Positions 18,976-30,999 of a stretch of DNA of 64,000 nt are shown here, one piece after another. Source of the DNA: Methylomarinum vadi. GTDB lineage: Bacteria > Pseudomonadota > Gammaproteobacteria > Methylococcales > Methylomonadaceae. The DNA lies in the NCBI RefSeq assembly GCF_000733935.1, contig NZ_JPON01000001.1, forward strand, positions 496,001-560,000, written 5' to 3'. The stretch's first letter is position 1, and each line of letters begins with the position of its first letter. The translations under genes and the position numbers were made by a program. The notes under the pieces were generated by a model. That model had not been told where the DNA came from and did not search any database. It worked only from the letters and a program-made list of their open reading frames with translations.

Positions 18976-19497
18976 ATGATAATTCCGGACCATCACAAAC
19001 TCTCCCAAATCATTTCAGGTTGGGTGTTGGTAGCCTTGCTCTTCAATCTGCTCAGCGGCTATGGTGAGTTTACCTCGTTCGTATTGTGTATCGGCCAGCA
19101 TGGCCATGTCGCCGTGGAAAAAGCCGGACACGATCATGGGCGCGACAGGCTTTCCATTTCCGGCAACCAAACCCATGCCTTCCATTCCGAAGCCCGATAC
19201 GGGATGGAGAACGGCCAATCAGCGCACTCATTGCATCGGAATTCATTGGATGGCCATGCGTTCCTTCAGGTTGAATCTTGTCTGGATGTTCCGATCGGGC
19301 AGGGAGATCAAGCCAGGGATTCGATACTGGAAAGCATTCTGCAAAACCTGATAGCGGTCGGCTGCACCTTGTATGTAGTCGTCCTATGTCTGATCGCCGT
19401 CGTTCAACTACCCGCTTTATCGCATCCTCGGTTTTTTGAAACCAACCCTATTTCATCGACCCCCCTCTTACGGCGTTCCACCGTCCTGCTGATTTAA
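18976..19497 (+). CDS. His-rich membrane-associated protein preceding Czc-like operon
   Basis: The 173-residue product has an N-terminal hydrophobic segment (about 12-35), a middle part rich in His (GQHGHVAVEKAGHDHGRD and further His to about residue 105) and a second hydrophobic segment (about 122-145). His-rich proteins of this plan often precede metal RND operons and are thought to bind divalent metal in the periplasm. I do not recognise a named family. It lies between the sensor kinase and the czcC-like gene, on the same strand. Confidence 0.6.
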   Translation: MIIPDHHKLSQIISGWVLVALLFNLLSGYGEFTSFVLCIGQHGHVAVEKAGHDHGRDRLSISGNQTHAFHSEARYGMENGQSAHSLHRNSLDGHAFLQVESCLDVPIGQGDQARDSILESILQNLIAVGCTLYVVVLCLIAVVQLPALSHPRFFETNPISSTPLLRRSTVLLI

Positions 19498-19501
19498 GCG
19501 C

Positions 19502-19583
19502 ATTCCCAAAATCCTAGCCCTGAACGACAAGGGAGTGTTTTCCGCGACCGCATCGCGGAAGCGTTTTACGATTTTTTGGGAAT
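19502..19583 (+). promoter_or_regulatory. Nested hairpin covering the czcC-like ribosome-binding region
   Basis: A 10-bp inverted repeat ATTCCCAAAA (19502-19511) / TTTTGGGAAT (19574-19583) encloses a second perfect stem TCCGCGA-ccgca-TCGCGGA (19541-19559). The 3' arm of the outer stem contains the only purine-rich stretch (gggaa) in front of the ATG at 19588. In RNA, this could hide the translation start. Structure is seen directly; the regulatory role is inferred. Confidence 0.5.
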
Positions 19584-19587
19584 TCTT

Positions 19588-20906
19588 ATGTATATTTTTT
19601 CTAATAACCTAACCGTTATTCCACGGTTATGGGCGATGTTGTCATTTTGCGTTCTGCCGTTGTGCGTGTTTTCGGAACCAAGCCATCCGGAGAAACCGGC
19701 GGAATCCGTAATATCGCCGGCGACGATCGGCGACAGCCTGACGTTACCGCAGGTACTGGCGTTGACATTAACCAACAATCCGGCCCTGATTGCCTTTTCC
19801 GAGGAAATTCGCGCCCGCGAAGCGTTGACCCTGCAAGCGGGGCTGTTACCAAATCCGGTGTTGAATGCCAATGCCGGAAATTTTGCCAACGCCACCGCTA
19901 AAGGGTTCGACGGCGATGCCGTGACCCTGCAACTCAGCCAGTTGATCGAACTGGGCGGGAAACGCGCGGCCCGGATCGAGGCGGCGGCGGCCCGACGGGA
20001 AGTCGCCGATTGGGATTATGAGACCCAGCGCGTTACGATATTGGCTCGCGCCACACAAGCCTTCATCGACGTGCTGGGGGCACAAGCGCATGCCGAACTG
20101 GCCGAACGGTCTTTGCAACTGGCGCAAACAGTTGTCGAAACCGTCGCCAATCAGGTCAAGGCCGGCAAGGTGTCGCCGGTCGAACAAACACGCGTCAATG
20201 TGACGCTGGCGACCGCACAAAGCGAAAAACTGCGCGCCGAACGCGAATGGGCGGCCAGCAAACAAACACTGGCGGCATTTTGGGGCGGGTCTGCCACCGA
20301 ATTTTCCACTGTCCGCGGCGATCTCGAGCATATCAGGCCGTTGCCGCCGCTCGAATCGTTGAACGTCAGGCTTAAGCAAAGTCCGACACTTCGCCGCTGG
20401 CTCTCGGAACTTTCGCGGCGGCAAGCCTTGCTGCAATCGGAACAGGCCAAGGCCGTTCCGGATTTGACCGTGAAACTGGGCGGCACGCATTTTCTCCAAA
20501 ACCAGGACTATGTCGCCAATGTCGGCATTTCCATGCCTTTACCGGTTTTCGATCGCAACCAGGGCGGTATTGCAGCGGCCGAACGACGCCTCGACAAAAC
20601 CGACGCCGAATTACGCGCCGTTCGTTTCCGGGTCGACAGCGAATTCAGTGCCACGTATCAGAGGCTGGATGCGACGCAAACCGAAATCGAAAACTACCGA
20701 CTTACGATATTACCGTCGGCGCAAAGCGCCTATCGGTCGGTGCAGAAAGGTTATCGCCTGGGAAAATTCGCGCTGCTGGACGTGCTCGACACGCAACGCA
20801 CGCTATTCAATGCCAAGGCCCAATATCTGCGCGCTCTGACCGCTTATCATCAATGCCTGGCCGATCTGGAACGACTGATCGGCGGCGCCGTCAACGAGGA
20901 TTCCCA

Positions 20907-20910
<4 letters not shown>
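19588..20910 (+). CDS. CzcC-like outer-membrane channel of a metal RND system
   Basis: From ATG 19588 the protein has 440 residues, with a signal peptide (hydrophobic about 11-28). Two OEP repeats include LTLTNNPALIAFSEEIRAR and the turn PVFDRNQGGIAAAERR typical of the CzcC/CusC branch, then a second helix pair ending AYHQCLADLERLIGG. A TTG at 19576 is in frame but the ATG fits better. Its stop overlaps the start of the adaptor gene (ATGA). It exports substrate across the outer membrane together with the next two gene products. Confidence 0.88.
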
Positions 20911-25546
<4,636 letters not shown>

Positions 25547-25799
25547 ACATCGAATAAGGGATAAAGGCATTCTGCGGCCAAAATATTATCAAGGCCGCCA
25601 CTAAACCGATTTGAAAGCCCGTTATTAAACACGTTTATTTATTGACATCTTTTTTGCCAGCGAATAACCTCAATCGGTAGCGACATATAAATAAAGGCCA
25701 CCACAAGCGACGCAATACATTTTCGCCTTTTTGAACTTTCCGATTGCACGTTACGACCTTGATTGTTTTATTTTAACGAATACGAATAAGGGGAATACA

Positions 25800-25981
25800 A
25801 TGGATTTAACAAGTATTGGCAGTGCATTGCTTCTCATTGTTGACATTTATGCAATCGTGATGATTATGCAAAGTTATGCAAAAACGCCGAAAAAATACTC
25901 TGGTCCGTTCTTGTGATTTTGCTGCCTTTGATCGGCGTGATCATTTGGTATTTAAAGGGGCCGGGAAAGAAACCCTTTTAG
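25800..25981 (+). pseudogene. PLDc_N-type small membrane protein with a -1 frameshift at an A6 run
   Basis: ATG at 25800, behind aaggggaat, gives MDLTSIGSALLLIVDIYAIV, then MQSYAKTPKK. After the run of six A (about 25885-25890) the zero frame soon stops. Stepping back one base gives ILWSVLVILLPLIGVIIWYL and KGPGKKPF-stop. Joined, the 60-residue product has the two-helix plan and LLPLIGVIIWYLKGP end of phospholipase-D N-terminal-domain (PLDc_N) membrane peptides. One A is missing, or ribosomes slip here, or the base was miscalled. Confidence 0.65.
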
Positions 25982-25984
25982 CTC

Positions 25985-26062
25985 GCGTAGCTCCGATTAG
26001 CGTTAGCGCAATCGGAGGAATGTTGACTTCGAAATGTGCGATTACGCAAGCTAATCGCATGT
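25985..26062. repeat. Paired palindromes (REP/MITE-like) between convergent genes
   Basis: Two hairpins occur in a row: CTCCGATT ... AATCGGAG (about 25991-26017) and TGCGATT ... AATCGCA (about 26037-26059). Both share the core GATTA/TAATC. The arrangement resembles the short interspersed repeats with a CGATTAGCG core found in many bacteria. It sits after the PLDc_N gene and just beyond the end of the convergent kinase gene and could stop transcription from both sides. I did not see a second full copy in the window. Confidence 0.5.
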
Positions 26063-26117
26063 TTTGACGGCAGCTTGCTTGCCGTTTATTGCCATTGCCA
26101 CCTAAGCCCTATAAAGT

Positions 26118-27077
26118 TCATAACGATCGGATTGCAATTTTCGACATCATCTCTTGTTGCAATTTTTGTTCGAACTTACCGGGCTCGCGGGAATATAGAT
26201 TGGCCACGCCGCAGGCGATGGAAGTTTTTACGGTATTTTCCAGACTTTCACCGTTGCGTGTCGCTACCGCGAGTCCCGCGACCATGGCATCGCCGCAACC
26301 GATATGGGTCAGGATTCGGGAAGGCGTATCGACTATATTTGCTGCCATTGCCACCCGTCGTCCAACCACTACCACCCCTTGCGCGCCACGGGAAACATAG
26401 ATCCAGTGGATACCTTGTTCGACCAGGCCTCGCGCGGCCGAGACTATTTCCGCTTCATTCTTGAGGGGCGCGCCTACGATTTGTTCCAGTTCCTGCTGGT
26501 TGGGTTTGATTAAATACGGTTTTGCGGCAAGACCATTGTTCATGGCGTTGCCGCTGCTGTCTAGTAGAGCTGTGGCGCGTTTGCCGCGGCACAGTTCGAT
26601 CATTTCCGCGTACCAATCTGGGGCCATGCCGGGGGGCAGACTGCCGGACAACACGACAATATCGTTTGGCGTCAACAGGGCCGCCAATTTGTCCTTCAGA
26701 TGGCGGCAATCTTCGGCATTGACGGTGTAGCCTTTGGTGCGAATATGCGTTTCCCGGTTATCGGTCCGGTCGAAAAGGGTGATATTGGTTCGCGTTTTGC
26801 CTTCTACCGCGGTGAAGTCGGTTTGTATAAATTCGGAATCCAATGCTTCGAACGTAGGCAACGATTGTTGGCCGACAAATCCCAGGCAAGTGACCGCTAT
26901 CGACAAGGACGCAACCCCTCTGGCGACGTTGACGCCTTTACCGCATGCAAACTCGGTATTGCTCTGGGCCACGATATTGTCATTGTGTGCCAAACCTTCG
27001 ATCTCAATATACAGATCGAGTGCGGTATTTACGGTGATGGTGATTATTTTACCTTTATCTGAATCATTTTTATGCAT
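26118..27077 (-). CDS. PfkB-family sugar kinase (1-phosphofructokinase type)
   Basis: The 319-residue protein has the PfkB fold: TVNTALDLYIEIEGL at the N-terminus, the GKGVNVARGVASL motif (PfkB signature 1, about 46-58), LSGSLPPGM in the middle and the C-terminal ATP site with the catalytic Asp in IGCGDAMVAGLAVA (about 271-284). The family norm there is GAGDS/T; here Ala is replaced by Cys and Ser by Ala, while the catalytic Asp is kept. It resembles FruK/LacC, which phosphorylate fructose-1-phosphate or tagatose-6-phosphate, but no PTS or aldolase gene is nearby, so the substrate is open. Confidence 0.82.
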   Translation of the reverse strand: MHKNDSDKGKIITITVNTALDLYIEIEGLAHNDNIVAQSNTEFACGKGVNVARGVASLSIAVTCLGFVGQQSLPTFEALDSEFIQTDFTAVEGKTRTNITLFDRTDNRETHIRTKGYTVNAEDCRHLKDKLAALLTPNDIVVLSGSLPPGMAPDWYAEMIELCRGKRATALLDSSGNAMNNGLAAKPYLIKPNQQELEQIVGAPLKNEAEIVSAARGLVEQGIHWIYVSRGAQGVVVVGRRVAMAANIVDTPSRILTHIGCGDAMVAGLAVATRNGESLENTVKTSIACGVANLYSREPGKFEQKLQQEMMSKIAIRSL

Positions 27078-27228
27078 GGCTGACGGGTTAGGACATTTTA
27101 AAAATATTGCCGGGCTGTTATAGTCGAAAACGTGTCGATTAACACGTAAAAGTCTGTGAGTCAGGAATTTTATCCGTCACCGGACCTCAATAAGTTTTAA
27201 AGCTTAGCAATATAGCGGGAGGTGGAAA

Positions 27229-28134
27229 ATGCGAAAATATTTATTGTTACTGTGCTGTCTATTCGTCAGTCCATCTCTATTCGCGGTTTGTCAGAAGGAA
27301 AGGGTTCAACTGCAAATTCTTGGGTCGGGTGGACCCGAATTGACCGATCGTCGCGCCTCGACCTCGTACTTGCTGAGTTTGGACGGAAACGCGCTGGCGT
27401 TGATCGATACGGGTTCCGGCAGCGCGCTCAATTTTGAAAAAAGCGGCGCCAGGCTTAACGATTTGAAATTCGTGCTGTTTTCCCATCTGCATGTCGACCA
27501 TAGCGCCGATTTTGTCGCCTTTCTAAAGGCGTTTTATTTCAGTCGCCGCGATAACGACTTATTCGTTTACGGCCCGGAAGGAAATCAAGCGATGCCGGGG
27601 ACGATTGAATTTATAAACGGTTTGGCCGGCTCAGAGGGTATCTACCGTTATCTCGCCGAATATGTCGATAAGCGCACGCCCAGTCGCTTTAAGGTTCTTC
27701 CGAAGAATATTGCTATCGATGAAAAAACTAGCAAAGAGGTTTATCGGGACAAACAAGTTTCCTTGTCGGCTACTCCGGTACATCATGGCCCGATTCCGAC
27801 CTTGGCGTGGCGAATCGAGCTGGCGGGGTGTGCCGTGACTTTTTCCGGCGATATGAATAATCAGTACCGCACGTTGAATCGGTTGGCGAAATATTCCGAT
27901 ATATTGGTGGCGCACAATGCCATTCCCGAAACGTTGGTCGGAGTAGGGCGGCAATTACACATGCCGCCGTCGGAAATCGGTAAAATCGCGGTGCAAGCAC
28001 AGGTCAAAAAATTGATCTTATCTCATCGCATGATGCGGACCCTGGGCGATGAAAACAAGACGATGCGCATTATCCGTCAGTACTATCAGGGACCTATCGA
28101 ATTTGCCGATGACCTGGATCGCTTTAGTCCATAA
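27229..28134 (+). CDS. Secreted metallo-beta-lactamase-fold hydrolase
   Basis: The 301-residue protein starts with a signal peptide (MRKYLLLLCCLFVSPSLFA). The metal site is visible: HLHVDHSAD (about 87-95, H-x-H-x-D-H), His in SATPVHHGPIP, Asp in VTFSGDMN and a final His in LILSHRM. The layout resembles RNase Z/arylsulfatase-like members, here exported to the periplasm. The ribosome-binding site is gcgggaggtgg. Divergent from the PfkB kinase. Natural substrate unknown. Confidence 0.85.
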   Translation: MRKYLLLLCCLFVSPSLFAVCQKERVQLQILGSGGPELTDRRASTSYLLSLDGNALALIDTGSGSALNFEKSGARLNDLKFVLFSHLHVDHSADFVAFLKAFYFSRRDNDLFVYGPEGNQAMPGTIEFINGLAGSEGIYRYLAEYVDKRTPSRFKVLPKNIAIDEKTSKEVYRDKQVSLSATPVHHGPIPTLAWRIELAGCAVTFSGDMNNQYRTLNRLAKYSDILVAHNAIPETLVGVGRQLHMPPSEIGKIAVQAQVKKLILSHRMMRTLGDENKTMRIIRQYYQGPIEFADDLDRFSP

Positions 28135-28339
28135 GGTACTCGCATTAGCCCTTTCAGCAGGAAATATCATAGCGACTCGCGTTTCCCGAACACGTACTCC
28201 CTGCCAAAAAAATTATAATAATCTTGTGTTTATACAAGACAAAGGAGATACTTACCCTCTAACTTTTATTAAATGATAGGTTAGGCTTAGAGTGTAAATA
28301 TAACTACTATAATAATTGGATGATTAAGAGGAGGTCGTT

Positions 28340-29554
28340 ATGATCAACTTAGAAATCTTAATTACACTGGTAGCCATGTTAGTGGCCTTCTTCATGGTCG
28401 TTTACATGCTGCAGAAAGGGAGCTCCTGGAAAAAACGCGTCAAGCGCGATTACGAAACCCTGGAGTTGGCTAAACAACTGAAGTGTGATACCAGCAAAAC
28501 CGAGAACCTGAAAGCCCTGGGGCTGAAACCCCTATATATCAAAGCCGAGAAACCGAATACGATCAAAACGCAATGCAGGACCGCGATTGTATTCGGTTTG
28601 ATTATCTTTTGCGCCTTTTTAGGTTGGTCCTACTACTTGATGACGTTGCCATTGGTCAAGCCGGCCGCGTTGACGATGGGATACGCCTTAACTTGTGTGT
28701 TAGCGCTGCTTTATGCTCGAAACAAGATCGAGAAAAGCAAGGGCGAACGCGAGCAATTACGCGAAGCCGTGGCGCAATATGAAAAAGAGTTGGCGCAACC
28801 AGCCGTGACGCAAGCGGTCGCACCGCAACGCGGCACTAGAGTAAGATTGTCCGATGCTGGATTCAATCCCCTGGAAGTTCTTTACGATCTGGCCCGCGGC
28901 TTTACTTGCGTACCGCAAGACTCCAGCCTGAAACGCCATTATTTGTCAAAATTAATGGCGGAAGTCGAGTCATCTTTCGGTCCCCGGCCGACCGATTCGG
29001 CTTTGAAACGCCACCATGACACAATGCTAAAAGCCGAGTTTGTCCGGCGTTTGGAAGGGGTGTCCGCCGAACCCGCAGCTAAGCCGACGGCGGTCGTTGC
29101 AAAAGCGGCCGAAGCGGTTGCCGCGCAATCCCCGGTTATGGCAATTCCGGAAGACTCGATGTTGCGGCGGCATTTTCTTAGCCAATTACGCCGTGAAATA
29201 GAGGATGGTTTTGGCGACAGGCCTACCGATTCGACGCTGAAACGGCATTACGACGCGATGGTCGATACCGAATACGAAGCGCAAATAGGGGCTTTGTCCA
29301 TGCTGTCATTCAAAGCTGCGGAACGTTCGCAAATAATCGCCGCCCCTCAAAAACAGGCAATCATCGGTAACGAAAAGGAAACATTCGGCCATGTGCCCGA
29401 AGATGCCACGTTGCGGCGACATTTTTTAAGCGAATTGAGAGCTAAAATTGTCGCCAAATTACCGCCCAAACCGACCGATTTCAATTTGCTGCGCCACTAC
29501 AATGCGTTGGTTCAGGCGGCTTTGGAACGGGAACTGGAGGAACACTATCAGTAA
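28340..29554 (+). CDS. Membrane protein with three cytoplasmic 'PTDxxLxRHY' repeats, unknown function
   Basis: The 404-residue protein has one membrane helix at the N-terminus (about 5-25) and two more at about 78-95 and 103-120, then a soluble region. That region holds three homologous units of about 45 residues (starting near residues 191, 271 and 350). Each has a first half of the form (V/I)P(Q/E)D-x2-L(K/R)RH(Y/F)LS-L and a second half of the form P-PTD-x2-L-RH-(Y/H)-(D/N). They are separated by Ala/Lys-rich linkers. I do not recognise the family. The ribosome-binding site is gaggaggtcg. A terminator follows at 29574. Confidence 0.65.
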   Translation: MINLEILITLVAMLVAFFMVVYMLQKGSSWKKRVKRDYETLELAKQLKCDTSKTENLKALGLKPLYIKAEKPNTIKTQCRTAIVFGLIIFCAFLGWSYYLMTLPLVKPAALTMGYALTCVLALLYARNKIEKSKGEREQLREAVAQYEKELAQPAVTQAVAPQRGTRVRLSDAGFNPLEVLYDLARGFTCVPQDSSLKRHYLSKLMAEVESSFGPRPTDSALKRHHDTMLKAEFVRRLEGVSAEPAAKPTAVVAKAAEAVAAQSPVMAIPEDSMLRRHFLSQLRREIEDGFGDRPTDSTLKRHYDAMVDTEYEAQIGALSMLSFKAAERSQIIAAPQKQAIIGNEKETFGHVPEDATLRRHFLSELRAKIVAKLPPKPTDFNLLRHYNALVQAALERELEEHYQ

Positions 29555-29573
29555 AATTTTCCTTGATTCGCGC

Positions 29574-29602
29574 GTTGGCGGCGATCTTGCCGCCAACTTT
29601 TC
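29574..29602 (+). terminator. Rho-independent terminator
   Basis: A perfect 9-bp stem GTTGGCGGC / GCCGCCAAC with a 6-base loop is followed by TTTT, 20 bp after the stop of the triple-repeat membrane protein gene. Confidence 0.8.
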
Positions 29603-29637
29603 TCGCTCAGGGTTTGGTTGATTTCTGCACTGCATCG

Positions 29638-30214
29638 TTAGCTTTTGTCTTGAACAAAGTAATAACGAGTCGTACGCATGATGATGCTTTGATGCAGCTC
29701 GACAATGAGCTTGACGATGTCCAACCCAAGCCCGCTGTAGCCTTTTTCCACAGTGCGGTTATTGTCGAGTTGATAGAAGCGGTCGAAGATATGGGGCAAT
29801 TCCGATGGCGAAATGCTTCTGCCATTATCATTGCTTCGAGACGTATTTGTTCATGATCCGCGCTTAGCGAGATCCTGATGATGCCTTCCTCGATGACGAA
29901 ACGCAGGGCATTTTCCAACACCCGTTCACGGCATAGCGCTTAATCGGTTCGACATCGACCGATTTTCGATGCCGGCGCGGAAAAGGCTAGAATCCCCCCT
30001 TGTATGGTCGAGCAGTTAAATTTCCTGGCTCGGGTTCAACACCATCAAAGAATGAAACAAAGGCCGCAGGGCCGTTCTGCATGACTTCCTGGCGATACAG
30101 ATGAGTCGTCACCAGCGTGAGCGAAACGCCGAACACGCCGAGCAAAATGAAAATCAGCAGCAGCGCCAGGGTCAGTTTTGCCAATACCGTCTTGAAGATG
30201 GTCTTGGTCTTCAT
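29638..30214 (-). pseudogene. Decayed sensor histidine kinase, internally deleted and frameshifted
   Basis: The start MKTKTIFKTVLAKLTLALLL (ATG at 30214) gives a first membrane helix and the beginning of a periplasmic region up to about 29990. The rest of the sensor, HAMP and H-box are missing. The frame then resumes in the kinase ATPase domain (LENALRFVIEEG, SADHEQIRLEA). A one-base shift is needed to continue with NDNGRSISPSELPHIFDRFY and the G2 box GYSGLGLDIVKLIVELH. Its start overlaps the stop of the decayed response regulator (ATGA), as in a normal operon. About 60 percent of the expected coding length is gone, so it is surely inactive. Confidence 0.8.
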
Positions 30215-30901
30215 TCCTCGGCGCATTTATAATCGACGCCCCAAACCATCTGGATATAGACGGGCTGTTTCGGATCGTCCTCGATCTTGACGCGGAGCCG
30301 GTTGATATGGAAGTTGACGGTGTGCTCGTAGCCGTCATGGCCAGCTCTCAAATCCTGTCGAGCAATTCGTTGCGGGAGAACGCTCGGCCGGGTTGGTGGG
30401 CGAAGAGTTCGGAAATACTGAACGGCCTGTTAACGTAATCGTCCGCCCCCTGTTTCCAGGCCCAGTACGCGGTCGAATTCGGAGGTCTTGGCCGTCATCA
30501 GTATAGGCGGATAGTTATTGCCGGAGCGGATCGACTTGCAAATGGGCAAAACCCATCGCAACCGGGCAGCATCGGGTCGAGGATGACCAGATCGTAGTGC
30601 TGAGCACAATCCCGTATTGCCGTCGAAGCTCAGGTCGACATGGTGCTGAAGATCGCGCAGATGCAAGGCAGCAATTCTCAGTTTGAGCGTTTTAGGGGTG
30701 TTTAGGGCCTGGGGAGTGCCTGTCGAGGAACGCCGTAAACCCGTCCTTGGGGCTTGACGGCGGCATCCCTGCCACCGACATCCTCGCCAAACACCCCTCA
30801 AGCCTTCTTTGTTACCCAAATTGGGAATTGCTGAGATGCAAGGCCATTAGTTGCGCCAGTTCATCGTTCTCTTCGATGATCAAAATATTCTTGGCCGGCA
30901 T
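30211..30901 (-). pseudogene. Decayed OmpR-family response regulator with MITE insertion
   Basis: The receiver begins MPAKNILIIEENDELAQLMA (ATG at 30901). After LALHL a 165-bp insertion with stops follows. Beyond it the reading resumes as LHLRDLQHHVDLSFDGNTG, then several shifted frames with the remains of the phospho-acceptor and ILMTAKTSEFDRVLGLETG regions. The C-terminal winged helix is recognisable (FSISELFAHQPGRAFSRNEL, then HTVNFHINRLRVKIEDDPK and VWGVDYKCAEE-stop) but broken by another stop and shift. Partner of the decayed kinase. Confidence 0.8.
30669..30833. mobile_element. 165-bp MITE with terminal inverted repeats and 10-bp target duplication
   Basis: The ends are inverted repeats: cagcaattctcagtttgag at the left and, read from the right on the other strand, cagcaattcccaatttggg (15 of the first 19 positions or more agree). 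The element is flanked by an exact 10-bp direct repeat AGATGCAAGG at 30659-30668 and 30834-30843. Joining the flanks restores the reading frame region of the response regulator. Just inside, AGGGGTGTTT and its complement AAACACCCCT form a second inverted repeat. It is too short to encode a transposase. Confidence 0.8.
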
Positions 30902-30999
30902 TGGATAAACCCAATCAGGTTGGCAATGGCTGGATTATAAAACCTAATTATCACAAAATTATCGAGACGGTAATTTTTACCGAATCAGCGGCTATTTAC

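Noticed and set aside
25574-25598. GCGGCC / GGCCGC inverted repeat after the czcA-like gene as terminator
   Set aside because: Only 6 bp, 13-base loop and no T run; too weak to call.
28223-28238. Palindrome CTTGT-gtttat-ACAAG upstream of the triple-repeat membrane protein
   Set aside because: Only 5-bp arms and no linked regulator, so not reported as an operator.
30430-30819. 129-codon minus-strand ORF
   Set aside because: It is a chance fusion of the MITE with one shifted frame of the decayed response regulator.
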